Below, in pieces: positions 54,810-63,633 of a DNA stretch of 64,000 bases (position 1 is the first letter of the stretch; every line of letters begins with the position of its first letter). This stretch comes from Spirochaetales bacterium. GTDB lineage: Bacteria > Spirochaetota > Spirochaetia > Sphaerochaetales > Sphaerochaetaceae. The notes beneath the pieces were generated by a model. That model ran no database searches, was not told where the DNA came from, and was given only the letters and a program-made list of their open reading frames with translations. A program made the position numbers and the translations under genes. Location: NCBI GenBank assembly GCA_022788185.1, contig JALEVV010000063.1, forward strand, positions 1-64,000, given 5' to 3'.

Positions 54810-56053
54810 TACAGAATGTCCTTATAAGGCGGTTTGATATCGGTGCTGATGAACCTGGATGAAACCACCTGACCCAGCATCATGATCTGTGCATCGAGCA
54901 GGATGGCAAGACCGTTCACAAGGGGAAGCAGACCGAGAACAGTCATTTCCGCCCCATAGAGGGAAATGCCGGACATGCGGAAGACGATGAGCAGGGAGAA
55001 CATCACTTCAAAGCCTGTTGCCATCGATGTGGTGAAGGAAGCGAGGCATGAGAACAGGGCAATGATAATGGCCGTCCTGATGTCGGGGGCCGCACCCGTT
55101 ACCGAGGTGATCAGGGCAAGTGCCGAAAGAGTGGTAATGGCAGCTGTTCCTGCCCTTCCCGTCATGGTGTAAAGGGGAACGGTGGTAGCCGCCACTCTCT
55201 TCTGTACTCCGTTACTGTGCCTTCCGGTTGCTTCCGCAATCGGAGCGACTGTGAGGATGTTTGAGGTGGTAAGACCCGCAACCATTGCCGACAGGGATCT
55301 GAATGTATCCCTGTACGGGTTCCTTTTGCCCTTTGTGAAAATGGCATAGAGTAGAGGAAGCAGTATGAGCGAGAGAATCGCGGTCACTGCAATGAATGAA
55401 AGCACGAAAGCCGGTGCCACGAACACTGTCTTTTCCTGATACAGCTCTGTGAAGAACTGGGCGGAAGCGATGTATACGATAATGTAGCTGAATACGGTAT
55501 ACGTCCTGGAAAGCCTGAACATCACTTCACTGAATGAGTTTATCGTCATGTATGCCGGTTTGATAACATCGGCGTTGGGCTTGAGGGCATATCCGAAAAT
55601 CCATGCCAGGATTACGATGGGAAGAATGAAGCCCGTGGCGGTTGCCATGGAATAGTAAACATTGCTCATTATGAGCTGCTGTCCGGCGGAAGTGAACACT
55701 GATGAGAGAAAGGTATCAGGCAGTGAATCATATCCGGCCGTTGATGAAACAGGGAATGTTACCGGGCGGAGAGTGAAGAGAAGCGCTGCGGCAAGGGGAA
55801 GCAGCACTGCTGTGACTGCCGACCAGGAAATTACACCTGCAAGGCTCTTCCCTCCCAGACCATCCTTTCTCAGGGATGCGACTCCGGCTGAGAAGCCGAT
55901 AAGGACCAGTGGAATGAACAGAAGTATTCCGATACTCCCCACTAGGCCTGACAGCGTTGTCAGTATGGAGCTGATGTAAACACTGTCACCAAATAACAAT
56001 GTGGTGGCGATTCCCATGAAAAGGGCTGCCAGATAAGTGATCCAGGTCTTCAT
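54809..56053 (-). CDS. Dicarboxylate/amino acid:cation symporter (DAACS family)
   Basis: A 414-residue transporter with about ten hydrophobic stretches including re-entrant hairpins. Typical are FIPLVLIGFSAGVASLRKDG near 45-65, the serine-poor hairpin region GLTTSNILTVAPIA near 265 and the second hairpin TMTGRAGTAAITTLSALALIT near 300. It probably imports glutamate, aspartate or C4-dicarboxylates with Na+ or H+. The track start at 56083 adds 10 residues. ATG 56053 is used, and the choice is uncertain. Coupled to the next membrane gene. Confidence 0.83.
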   Translation of the reverse strand: MKTWITYLAALFMGIATTLLFGDSVYISSILTTLSGLVGSIGILLFIPLVLIGFSAGVASLRKDGLGGKSLAGVISWSAVTAVLLPLAAALLFTLRPVTFPVSSTAGYDSLPDTFLSSVFTSAGQQLIMSNVYYSMATATGFILPIVILAWIFGYALKPNADVIKPAYMTINSFSEVMFRLSRTYTVFSYIIVYIASAQFFTELYQEKTVFVAPAFVLSFIAVTAILSLILLPLLYAIFTKGKRNPYRDTFRSLSAMVAGLTTSNILTVAPIAEATGRHSNGVQKRVAATTVPLYTMTGRAGTAAITTLSALALITSVTGAAPDIRTAIIIALFSCLASFTTSMATGFEVMFSLLIVFRMSGISLYGAEMTVLGLLPLVNGLAILLDAQIMMLGQVVSSRFISTDIKPPYKDIL

Positions 56054-56114
56054 ATTGAAAAAGATTACTCCAATAGCCCCCATAAGTCAATTTTATGAGG
56101 GCTATATGTCTTTA

Positions 56115-59100
56115 TTACTGTCCGAGCAGGTTGTCCAGCTTATATTCGGCAAGGGCTTCCTTCTCAAGAAGTTCATCTATGTATTCATCCGCACTGAACT
56201 TTCCCTTTACTCCGTTTACGGTCACGTAGGAGAGTGCCGAGAGAACGATGAGGGTCTGCATGAGCTCCTTGTTATACCAGGTGACACCCTGATATTCATT
56301 GCACTTTACACAGGCTCTTATCTCACTGTCCTTCAGGATCTCCCTGAGCATTCCGACAGCGGTCCGGTCCTCCGCCCTGAACATGATGTGACCTAGGATG
56401 GAGAAGAGTGCGCCGAAGTGGATGACCTGGTGGAAATCCTGTTCATTGAGCTTAAGCGCATTTCTTCTTTCGTCGAAGAAATAGTTCATGAGTATCCTGT
56501 CACAGGCGGTGAGGGCTGCCTTGGCATTACAGGTTTCCTCATCGATGAAGGGCTTGAGTGTGATGGCTACCGCGATGATGACGGGAAGTTCGGGGGCAAT
56601 CCTGGCATAGGCTGCAAATGCCTTCCTGCCTCTGGGTGCCTTCATTGCCTTGCTGAGGTTGCCGATCTGCCTGATCATGGTTTCGGGACTGATCTCGACA
56701 GGCATCTGATAAAGCTGTGCCCTGAGTGCTTCGTCAAAGGTTTCGCTTTCCCCTACGAGATGGGTGTAGGTCTCGGCAATCGTCAGAAGCAGGGTCTTCT
56801 CATTGTGAACCGTTGAATTGGCGAAGATGATCTGGGACAGACTCTTGAAGAAGAACTGACCTCTGAAGTTCTCAAGGAGCCTGAAGAGCGGCTTGAGCCT
56901 GAGAAGGGCGACCGCGATGTTGATGTTGGGAACACCGCTGCCGTTAAGGAAGTTGCAGAGGTTTTCATAGGAACCGTCGGTATCCTCGACCTCCCTTATG
57001 TTCCAGAGCACCAGACTGTCATAGCCGTCGATGGTGAAGCTGTAGCCTTCCTCGAAGAACTTCATTGAAGGAGTGATGTATGTGAGACCGTCTGAGAAGT
57101 TCTCATAGATCACGTATCTCCTTCCGCTGAAGGTAAGTCCGAGGTTGTCGGCCAGTGAGATGCACTCGGTGTGCCTGTCATCACCCTTTCTGAGCTTGGG
57201 GGCGGAAACCTTGATGTTTGCGCTGACCCTCTCGTACTGGTTATTCACGATTACGAGATTGCGTTCATCCCTGTCTCCGTTGACGTAGGCGAAGATGGAT
57301 TCCTCAACACCGCTCATGCCGTAAGCATCGTAGATGTTGAAGTGCTCGACACCGCTGAAGAGGTAACGCTTCCTGAGCAGGGGGAAGATCTTCCTGTAGT
57401 GCTCTGAGATGATCCATTCATTGGGTGTCTCGTTCCAGTATGCCCTCTTGTACTCCATTCCGTACTTCTCGCGGAAGCCCTCGATCTGTCCATGTCCGAA
57501 CATGGGAAGACCGGGAAGCGTGGAGAGGATAGTACAGATGCTGAAGTATCTGTTTCCGTCACCGAACTGGGCTATGGCCGTTTCCTCATCGGGGTTGTTC
57601 ATGAAGTTGACATAGCGCTTGAGAATTTCAGGCTCATAGGCAAGAGTGTTCTTTATGGCAAGGCGGTACTTCTGGTTCTCCTGGTTCTTGAGCATGTTCA
57701 TGAACGCGGAGTTGTAAACACGGTGCATGCCCAGTGTTCTTACGAAGTATCCCTCGAGCATCCAGAAGGCCTCAGCCAGCAGGAGAGTGTCAGGCACTTC
57801 CTTTGCGATCCTGTCAACGACCTCACGCCAGAATTCCTGCGGGATCCTCCTGTTGAATTCCTCATCGCTCATTGCATAGACGAATCTTCCCGCAATGTCT
57901 CCGCCTGTACCCGGCTTGGGGTACCAAAGCCTCTGAATATGGCGCTTTGCCAGGGTCATTGCCGCATCGAAGCGGATGATCGGGAAGTTCCTGGCAACAT
58001 GAAGAATTTTCTGAATGACAGCCTCACGGGTAGTGGGATTGAGATAATCGAGCTGTGCAGTGTCGTTCCAGGGCATCGATGTACCATCATTACCATGGAA
58101 AACATACTTGGTTTCACCAGTTCTCTTATCCCTGCGGCGGAATGTTACCGCTGCATCGGTCCTGCTGAAGTAGTGGTCCTCAAGCTTGATCTCGATGTCG
58201 GGATTCGTTGAGAGATCGGGACCGTTGAAGGTGTATGACGGGAACGGGGAGTAATCCTGTGAAACGAAGTATTCGGGATGCTCATACATCCAGTTGCTGT
58301 CCAGACCGGTGTGGTTGGGAACCATGTCGGAAGCCAGGCGGATTCCTCTCTGCTGACATCTCTTCCTGAGATTTTCCAGTGCTGGCCAGCCGCCTATGGA
58401 TGCAGCAATCTCATAGTCCTTCAGGGAGTATGCGGAAGCATCGGCATCGGGGTTTCCGCAGAGGATCTTTATTTCCTTGGAGGCCGAGCTTCTCTCCCAG
58501 AGTCCGATGAGCCAGAGGGCGGTAAATCCGCGCTCTGCAAGCAGGTCGAGCTCATGATCGGGAATCTGATCAAGGGTCTTTATCTCCCTGTGGTACCACT
58601 TTGAAAGCTGATCAAGCCATACGAGCGTGCACTTTGCGATCATGACGACGCGTGGCATCCAGTTTGTATCGGCACTGAAGGCTTCATATTCATTGCTGAG
58701 ACCTGAGTAGTCGGGCACTTCCATTACGGGTGCGGGACCGCCGCCTCCGTTGAAGGTACCGTGGTCCTTCTCCTCCTGGGCAATGAAGTCGAGGCCTGAC
58801 TGCAGAAGGAGCTTGATGTCTTCGGGAAGAATGAAGCTCCACTCCCTGAGAATGAACCTCAGCTGATCAGAGAGGCTGTTGGGGAAGAGACGGCCCGGAC
58901 GTGTGAGGAACTCGAAGATGTCGTCCTCATCGAAGCCGGTTATCTTCCTGCCCTTTGAGTAGCTTCCCAGCAGGGACTGAAGTCCTTTGAAGCCCTGCGG
59001 GAAGGTTATGCCTTCCGGCTGGACGAACGGCTTTGACGCCTTCACGAGCGCAGGGTTCTGAAGCATTATCTGATGGATGAAGAAGCCTCTCAGGTCCTCT

Positions 59101-59486
59101 TCCGTCTCATAAATCCTGTCAGGATTCACTGATTCAAGCAGAGGGGAGGGAAAGTTGGTCCTGTAGTATCTGACCACGTCACCCATCGTTTCGTCATTAA
59201 GTACAAGCGGTGTGATCCTTGAGAAAAGATCGGGGTTGTTTTCCTTTAAATATGTGGTGAGTACGCTCTGATAGAGCAGATGGAGTACTGCCACCGTGTG
59301 AAGCTTACCCGCACTTACGTACTCTTCCGAGTCACCTTCCCTCTTCACAAGCTCATTGTACCTGAAAGCAATTTCATTGGCTTCATTATAAATTTTCTGA
59401 AGATCAAACTGCGTGATGAACACGGGTGCAGTCAGATTCAGTTTTTCCCTAATGAATCTTGATATACGAAAATCGTGCTGTTGCAT
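56115..59486 (-). CDS. Very long GH13 alpha-amylase-family protein, 1123 aa
   Basis: The GH13 barrel lies in the middle: MVPNHTG near residue 395, nucleophile Asp in FPIIRFDAAM near 510 and acid/base Glu in LLLAEAFW near 578. About 280 residues precede it (unassigned, mostly helical) and about 370 follow the barrel and its beta domain, also unassigned. No signal peptide, so it is probably a cytosolic enzyme of glycogen or maltodextrin metabolism. I associate proteins of this length with Treponema and Sphaerochaeta. AGAGGTG precedes the ATG. Confidence 0.85.
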   Translation of the reverse strand: MQQHDFRISRFIREKLNLTAPVFITQFDLQKIYNEANEIAFRYNELVKREGDSEEYVSAGKLHTVAVLHLLYQSVLTTYLKENNPDLFSRITPLVLNDETMGDVVRYYRTNFPSPLLESVNPDRIYETEEDLRGFFIHQIMLQNPALVKASKPFVQPEGITFPQGFKGLQSLLGSYSKGRKITGFDEDDIFEFLTRPGRLFPNSLSDQLRFILREWSFILPEDIKLLLQSGLDFIAQEEKDHGTFNGGGGPAPVMEVPDYSGLSNEYEAFSADTNWMPRVVMIAKCTLVWLDQLSKWYHREIKTLDQIPDHELDLLAERGFTALWLIGLWERSSASKEIKILCGNPDADASAYSLKDYEIAASIGGWPALENLRKRCQQRGIRLASDMVPNHTGLDSNWMYEHPEYFVSQDYSPFPSYTFNGPDLSTNPDIEIKLEDHYFSRTDAAVTFRRRDKRTGETKYVFHGNDGTSMPWNDTAQLDYLNPTTREAVIQKILHVARNFPIIRFDAAMTLAKRHIQRLWYPKPGTGGDIAGRFVYAMSDEEFNRRIPQEFWREVVDRIAKEVPDTLLLAEAFWMLEGYFVRTLGMHRVYNSAFMNMLKNQENQKYRLAIKNTLAYEPEILKRYVNFMNNPDEETAIAQFGDGNRYFSICTILSTLPGLPMFGHGQIEGFREKYGMEYKRAYWNETPNEWIISEHYRKIFPLLRKRYLFSGVEHFNIYDAYGMSGVEESIFAYVNGDRDERNLVIVNNQYERVSANIKVSAPKLRKGDDRHTECISLADNLGLTFSGRRYVIYENFSDGLTYITPSMKFFEEGYSFTIDGYDSLVLWNIREVEDTDGSYENLCNFLNGSGVPNINIAVALLRLKPLFRLLENFRGQFFFKSLSQIIFANSTVHNEKTLLLTIAETYTHLVGESETFDEALRAQLYQMPVEISPETMIRQIGNLSKAMKAPRGRKAFAAYARIAPELPVIIAVAITLKPFIDEETCNAKAALTACDRILMNYFFDERRNALKLNEQDFHQVIHFGALFSILGHIMFRAEDRTAVGMLREILKDSEIRACVKCNEYQGVTWYNKELMQTLIVLSALSYVTVNGVKGKFSADEYIDELLEKEALAEYKLDNLLGQ

Positions 59487-59551
59487 GTTTAAACACCTCT
59501 TTGCTGGATAGTATCAGGATATCAGAAAAATACTGAGTTGGATACAAACAA

Positions 59552-60076
59552 TTACAATTTTATGTCTGTCTGGACTGTCGGAAATGAGGAAAAAACAGAC
59601 TTAAGCCTGACTGTCAGCTGATTAAGCTTTACCGTCTCTTCCTTCGTGAAAGGGGATGTCACGAAAACCCTCACATCTCCATGAACCGGACGTCCTATCC
59701 CGATTCTGAGGCGCCAGAACCGGTCACTTCCCATTCTTTCCCTGATGCTCCTGAGTCCGTTGTGTCCCTGCAGGCCTCCTCCCTGCTGGTAGCGGGCACA
59801 TCCGAGAGGCAGTTCCAGGTCGTCGTGTACGACAAGAATTTCCTCGGGCCTGATCCTGAAAAAAGAAGCTGCCTCGCTGACGCAGGTTCCTGAGGCGTTC
59901 ATGTATGTGAGAGGCTTCACATACATCACCCCGCCTTCCTTTGCGAAGGCTCCGTGAAACTTGACTGACCACTGCAGATGGGAAAAGAGTTCATCGGCAA
60001 CGATGAAACCGGCGTTGTGTCTTGTTTTTTCATATTCCTTTGTGGGGTTTCCCAGAAATGCCACGAGCTTTATCAT
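59552..60076 (-). CDS. pth: Peptidyl-tRNA hydrolase
   Basis: 174 residues. Releases tRNA from peptidyl-tRNA that has dropped off ribosomes. FLGNPTKEYEKTRHNAGF at residues 8-25 includes the catalytic His, followed by YVKPLTYMNASG near 55 and VVHDDLELPLG near 82. The first motif reads LGNPTKEY where most bacteria have LGNPGxxY. Slightly shorter than average at the C-terminus. Divergent from the YqfO-like gene. Confidence 0.93.
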   Translation of the reverse strand: MIKLVAFLGNPTKEYEKTRHNAGFIVADELFSHLQWSVKFHGAFAKEGGVMYVKPLTYMNASGTCVSEAASFFRIRPEEILVVHDDLELPLGCARYQQGGGLQGHNGLRSIRERMGSDRFWRLRIGIGRPVHGDVRVFVTSPFTKEETVKLNQLTVRLKSVFSSFPTVQTDIKL

Positions 60077-60112
60077 GAAGAAAGATTATATTAGGAAAGA
60101 GGAGTAATGACT

Positions 60113-60436
60113 ATGTATAACCTCTCTGTATATGTCCCCGGGACTCATCTGGATGCCGTCAGGGAAGCCCTTTTCAGTGCCGGAGCCGGAGCAATCGGTG
60201 CCTATGACCGCTGCTGCTGGGTTACTGAAGGAACAGGGCAGTTCCGCCCCTTGGCCGGAAGCGATGCCTTCATCGGCAGTGTGGGGGAGGACACCTTCGT
60301 CCGGGAATATAAACTGGAGATCACCATGGAGGACAGTGTCCTTGAAAAGGCCGTGGAGGCACTCCTTAAAGCCCATCCCTATGAGACACCCGCCTACGGG
60401 TTTTACAGGTTCGATCCCCCCTTTGGTATGAAATAA
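60113..60436 (+). CDS. YqfO/NIF3-insert-domain-like protein
   Basis: 107 residues resembling the PII/CutA-like domain found inserted in NIF3-family proteins and as stand-alone YqfO-type proteins: SVYVPGTHLDAVREALFSAGAGAIGAYDRCCW at the start and HPYETPAYGFYRFD at the end. Function unknown; trimeric ligand-binding folds are typical. ATG 60107 and ATG 60113 are both in frame. The second is better spaced from AGGAG. Confidence 0.8.
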   Translation: MYNLSVYVPGTHLDAVREALFSAGAGAIGAYDRCCWVTEGTGQFRPLAGSDAFIGSVGEDTFVREYKLEITMEDSVLEKAVEALLKAHPYETPAYGFYRFDPPFGMK

Positions 60437-60472
60437 AATAATACTTGTGGATAAAAAATGCGATGATAAACT

Positions 60473-60487
60473 GTCTCATAAGGAGAC
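60473..60487 (+). promoter_or_regulatory. Hairpin covering the SD of the phosphofructokinase-like gene
   Basis: GTCTC-ataag-GAGAC includes the AGGAGA ribosome-binding site for the TTG start at 60495. Folding would hide the SD, so translation of the first gene in the amino-sugar operon may be modulated. The stem is only five base pairs. Confidence 0.35.
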
Positions 60488-60494
60488 GTAACAA

Positions 60495-61649
60495 TTGTCA
60501 CACATTCTGCTGATGCATGGTGGTGCCCCCACCGCAGTGATCAACGCATCACTTTACGGAGCCGTCAGGGAAGCTCAGGAGAGCGGTTTCGACGGGAGGA
60601 TTCTTGCTGCCCGGGGAGGAACGGGCGGTTTTCTCAGGGAAAGCTTCATTGATCTTTCCTCCAGACCTGACAGCGATATAGAGGCACTGAAGCATTCACC
60701 CGGAAGTGCGATAGGCAGCGGCAGGGATCATCTGGAGAGTGAGGACTATGACAGGATGATCGAGCTTTGCCGGAAACATGACATCTCAAGGGTCCTCCTG
60801 ACCGGAGGAAACGGCACGATGGACACATGCAGGAAGCTTTCCGTGGCCGCAAAGGGCAGCGGTGTCACAGTGACCGGTATTCCCAAAACCATGGATAATG
60901 ACCTTTCCGTGACCGACCACAGTCCCGGCTTCGGTTCAGCCGCCAGGTATCTGGCAGGCTCCGTGAGGGAGGTTGCCTATGACGTGAAAGGACTTCCCAT
61001 ACATGTTGTCGTCATTGAGACCTTCGGCCGCGATGCCGGATGGCTCACCGCATCGGGAGTCTTTGCCTCCACCGGACGGGGAAGCGCTCCGGACATGGTT
61101 CTACTTCCGGAAGTTGCCTTCGACGAGGAAAAGTTCCTTAAAAGGGCCGAAGAGCTCTTCCGCGCCAAGGGCGGCGTGATCGTGCTGGCCAGTGAAGGAC
61201 TGAAGGGCAGGGACGGAAAGCCCATCGTGGAACCTATTTTCAGTGTAGGAAGGAGCATTTACTTCGGGGATGTATCAGCACATCTTGCCAATCTCATAAT
61301 AAGAAAACTCGGAATAAAGGCCAGAAGTGAGAAGCCCGGAATTCTGGGCCGCTGCAGCGAAAAGTGGGTTTCTCTCTCTGACAGGGAGGAAGCCGTTGCC
61401 TGCGGAAGGGTGTCGATGAGAGCGGCACTTAATGGCCTGAACGGGTATATGAGCATCATAAAAAGAGAAGATTGTCCTGAATACAGGGTATCGTTTGATG
61501 CAGTACCCATCAGGGATGAGATACTTAAGGAAAGGACCGTGCCCCTGGAGTGGATCGACAGTGATGCCTTTTCCATGAAGCAGGAATTCATCAATTACGC
61601 GGCCCCGCTCGTCGGAGGCGGACTCGGAGAGTTCGTATCGTTTATATAA
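60495..61649 (+). CDS. 6-phosphofructokinase family protein (donor ATP or PPi uncertain)
   Basis: A 384-residue PFK-A-superfamily enzyme phosphorylating fructose-6-P. The N-terminal loop is LMHGGAPTAVINASL (instead of GGxxPGxN), followed by LLTGGNGTMDT near residue 98, GIPKTMDNDL near 125 and ETFGRDAGWL near 178. Gly in GGNGT (E. coli 104) is the ATP-type residue, while Lys in PKTMDND (124) is the PPi-type residue, a mixture also known from ATP-using trypanosomal enzymes. The start is TTG with AGGAGA eight bases upstream. First gene of an operon with nagB, nagA and aldolase. Confidence 0.85.
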   Translation: MSHILLMHGGAPTAVINASLYGAVREAQESGFDGRILAARGGTGGFLRESFIDLSSRPDSDIEALKHSPGSAIGSGRDHLESEDYDRMIELCRKHDISRVLLTGGNGTMDTCRKLSVAAKGSGVTVTGIPKTMDNDLSVTDHSPGFGSAARYLAGSVREVAYDVKGLPIHVVVIETFGRDAGWLTASGVFASTGRGSAPDMVLLPEVAFDEEKFLKRAEELFRAKGGVIVLASEGLKGRDGKPIVEPIFSVGRSIYFGDVSAHLANLIIRKLGIKARSEKPGILGRCSEKWVSLSDREEAVACGRVSMRAALNGLNGYMSIIKREDCPEYRVSFDAVPIRDEILKERTVPLEWIDSDAFSMKQEFINYAAPLVGGGLGEFVSFI

Positions 61650-61661
61650 GGAGGAATGAAA

Positions 61662-62477
61662 ATGGATGTAAGGTTTTATCATACTGAGCCGGAGGAACTT
61701 AAGAACGGAAAGATTCCAGTTAAGCTGCTCGGTGACAGCGGTGAGGTTTTCTATGAAATCGCCCTGGACATGATCAGGGAAATCGAAAAAAACAACAGGG
61801 ACGGAAAAAGAACCGTCTTCATCGTTCCCGTGGGTCCTGTAGGTCAGTACCCGATCTTCGTGCGTCTCGTGAACGAAAGAAGGATCAGCCTTAAAAATGT
61901 CTGGTTCATCAACATGGATGAGTATCTTACTGATGATGAGAAGTACATCGACTCCTCATCCCCGCTTTCATTCCATGGCTTCATGGACCGTACGGTCTAC
62001 TCTAAAATCGATCCCGAGCTGGTCATGAGTCCCGATCAGAGGATCTTCCCCGATCCTGAAAACGTGAAGGCCGTCCCTGAGCTCATCGAAAGACTCGGAG
62101 GCGTGGACATCGCCTTCGGTGGAATCGGGATAAACGGCCACCTTGCCTTCAATGAGGCTGAGGATGTCACTGCAGAGGAGTTTGCGGGACGGATGACCCG
62201 TGTGCTTTCAATCAGCCGTGAAACGGTGACCGCAAATGCCATCGGTGATCTGAACGGTGCGATCGACGCAATGCCGAAGAAGGCCGTCACGATCGGAATA
62301 AAGGAAATCCTCAGTGCCAGAAAGGTCCGTCTGGGCGTATTCCGTGACTGGCACCGCTCCGTCATAAGAAGGGCAGTCTTCGGTGAAAGGACGGGAGCCT
62401 TCCCTGTGACTCTCGCACAGGATCATTCCGATGCGATGATTTACGTGAACGCCAATGCGGCAAAGAGACCCTTCTAG
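61662..62477 (+). CDS. nagB: Glucosamine-6-phosphate deaminase-like protein (divergent NagB)
   Basis: 271 residues. NMDEYL near residue 85 (catalytic Asp72 of E. coli) and NGHLAFNEA near 150 (His143 and Glu148) are kept. Asp141 is replaced by Asn (GINGH for GNDGH), and the phosphate loop TGGTP appears as VGPVG. It should convert GlcN-6-P to F6P plus ammonia, judging by its neighbours, but the changes leave room for another sugar phosphate. ATG 61662 is preferred over 61656 because AGGAGG is eight bases upstream. Confidence 0.78.
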   Translation: MDVRFYHTEPEELKNGKIPVKLLGDSGEVFYEIALDMIREIEKNNRDGKRTVFIVPVGPVGQYPIFVRLVNERRISLKNVWFINMDEYLTDDEKYIDSSSPLSFHGFMDRTVYSKIDPELVMSPDQRIFPDPENVKAVPELIERLGGVDIAFGGIGINGHLAFNEAEDVTAEEFAGRMTRVLSISRETVTANAIGDLNGAIDAMPKKAVTIGIKEILSARKVRLGVFRDWHRSVIRRAVFGERTGAFPVTLAQDHSDAMIYVNANAAKRPF

Positions 62478-62478
62478 A

Positions 62479-63633
62479 ATGGTAATATCTTCCAGAAATA
62501 CTGTCTCGGAGGGACGCTTCGTCCCTCTGGACATTGAATATGAAAACGGCATCATAACTGCCCTGAGGCCGTATGGCACATCGGAACATATCGATGCCGA
62601 TTACGGGGATGATCCCATATATCCGGGATTCATCGACATTCATACCCATGGCGGTGACATGATCGACGTGAACCACCTCACCTGTTATGAGGATGCGGAC
62701 AGACTGTCCCGCTTCTATGCAGCCCATGGGGTTACCTCATTCACCCCGTCAGTCATGACCGATACCCGGGAACAGACGGAAAACCTCCTCCTTATCCTTA
62801 AGGATGCGATCGAAAGGGGTGTAAGCGGCGCCACCATTGAGGGAATCCATCTGGAGGGACCGTTCCTGGCGATGGAGTATAAGGGTGCGATGCCCGATTA
62901 CCTCATCAGGAACGGAGATCCGCAGCTTTTCGATCACTATCAGGAAGTAAGCGGCGGCCATGTCATCTACATTACCGTAGCCCCCGAGATCGAGGGAGGG
63001 ATGGAGCTCATAAGACACATCAGGAAAAAGGGCGGAGTGACCATAGCCATGGGACACTCAGCCGCGGAATATGAGACTGCCGTCGAGGCAGTGAAGTGCG
63101 GCGTCACCGCATCAACCCATCTTTTCAATGCGATGAAGCTGTTCCACATGCACCGCCCCGCCATATCCGGAGCGTCCCTCACCGAGGATGAGGTCTATAC
63201 CGAGATAATTTCTGACGGCTTCCATCTTCACCCTGCCACCGTCAGACTGGTCCTGAAGACAAAGGGCCTGAATAAGGTTGTTGCCATCAGCGATTCGATA
63301 ATGGCGGCAGGCCTTCCCGACGGAAACTATCAGCTCGGAGTCAATCCCGTGGTGGTTAAGGACGGGGATGCAAAGCTTTTGAATGGAGTAAGGGCAGGAA
63401 GCACGCTGACGCTTGAAAGGGCACTGAGAAAGCTCATTGAGTTCACGGGACTTTCAGGTGCTGAGCTTTCACCGGTATTAAGCCTGAACCAGGCACGTCT
63501 GCTTTCACTTGGCAGCAAGGGTGAGATAAGGCAGGGAGCCGAGGCATCCTTTGCCGTACTGGATAAGGACGGTGCTGTCAGGGAAACGATAGTAAAAGGA
63601 AAGAGTGTATATAAAAAGGAGGAAACAAGATGA
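62479..63633 (+). CDS. nagA: N-acetylglucosamine-6-phosphate deacetylase (second copy)
   Basis: A 384-residue amidohydrolase. GFIDIHTHGGD near residue 50, HLEGPFLAMEYKGAMP near 125, AMGHSAAEYE near 192, STHLFNAMKLFHMHRP near 213 and ISDSIMAAG near 272 (catalytic Asp). It is clearly a different lineage from the nagA at 13.5 kb. The track start at 62455 overlaps nagB. ATG 62479, one base after the nagB stop, is used, though no strong SD is seen. Ends with an ATGA overlap into the aldolase gene. Confidence 0.92.
   Translation: MVISSRNTVSEGRFVPLDIEYENGIITALRPYGTSEHIDADYGDDPIYPGFIDIHTHGGDMIDVNHLTCYEDADRLSRFYAAHGVTSFTPSVMTDTREQTENLLLILKDAIERGVSGATIEGIHLEGPFLAMEYKGAMPDYLIRNGDPQLFDHYQEVSGGHVIYITVAPEIEGGMELIRHIRKKGGVTIAMGHSAAEYETAVEAVKCGVTASTHLFNAMKLFHMHRPAISGASLTEDEVYTEIISDGFHLHPATVRLVLKTKGLNKVVAISDSIMAAGLPDGNYQLGVNPVVVKDGDAKLLNGVRAGSTLTLERALRKLIEFTGLSGAELSPVLSLNQARLLSLGSKGEIRQGAEASFAVLDKDGAVRETIVKGKSVYKKEETR

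Noticed and set aside
57492-58211. 239-aa plus-strand ORF within the GH13 gene
   Set aside because: It lies antisense to the catalytic barrel and contains no recognisable domain.
60400-60425. tRNA T-arm-like GGTTCGATCC
   Set aside because: It lies inside the YqfO-like coding sequence and has no acceptor or anticodon arms around it.
60446-60454. Isolated perfect DnaA box (TGTGGATAA)
   Set aside because: A single 9-mer is expected about every 130 kb by chance over both strands, and no other boxes are nearby.
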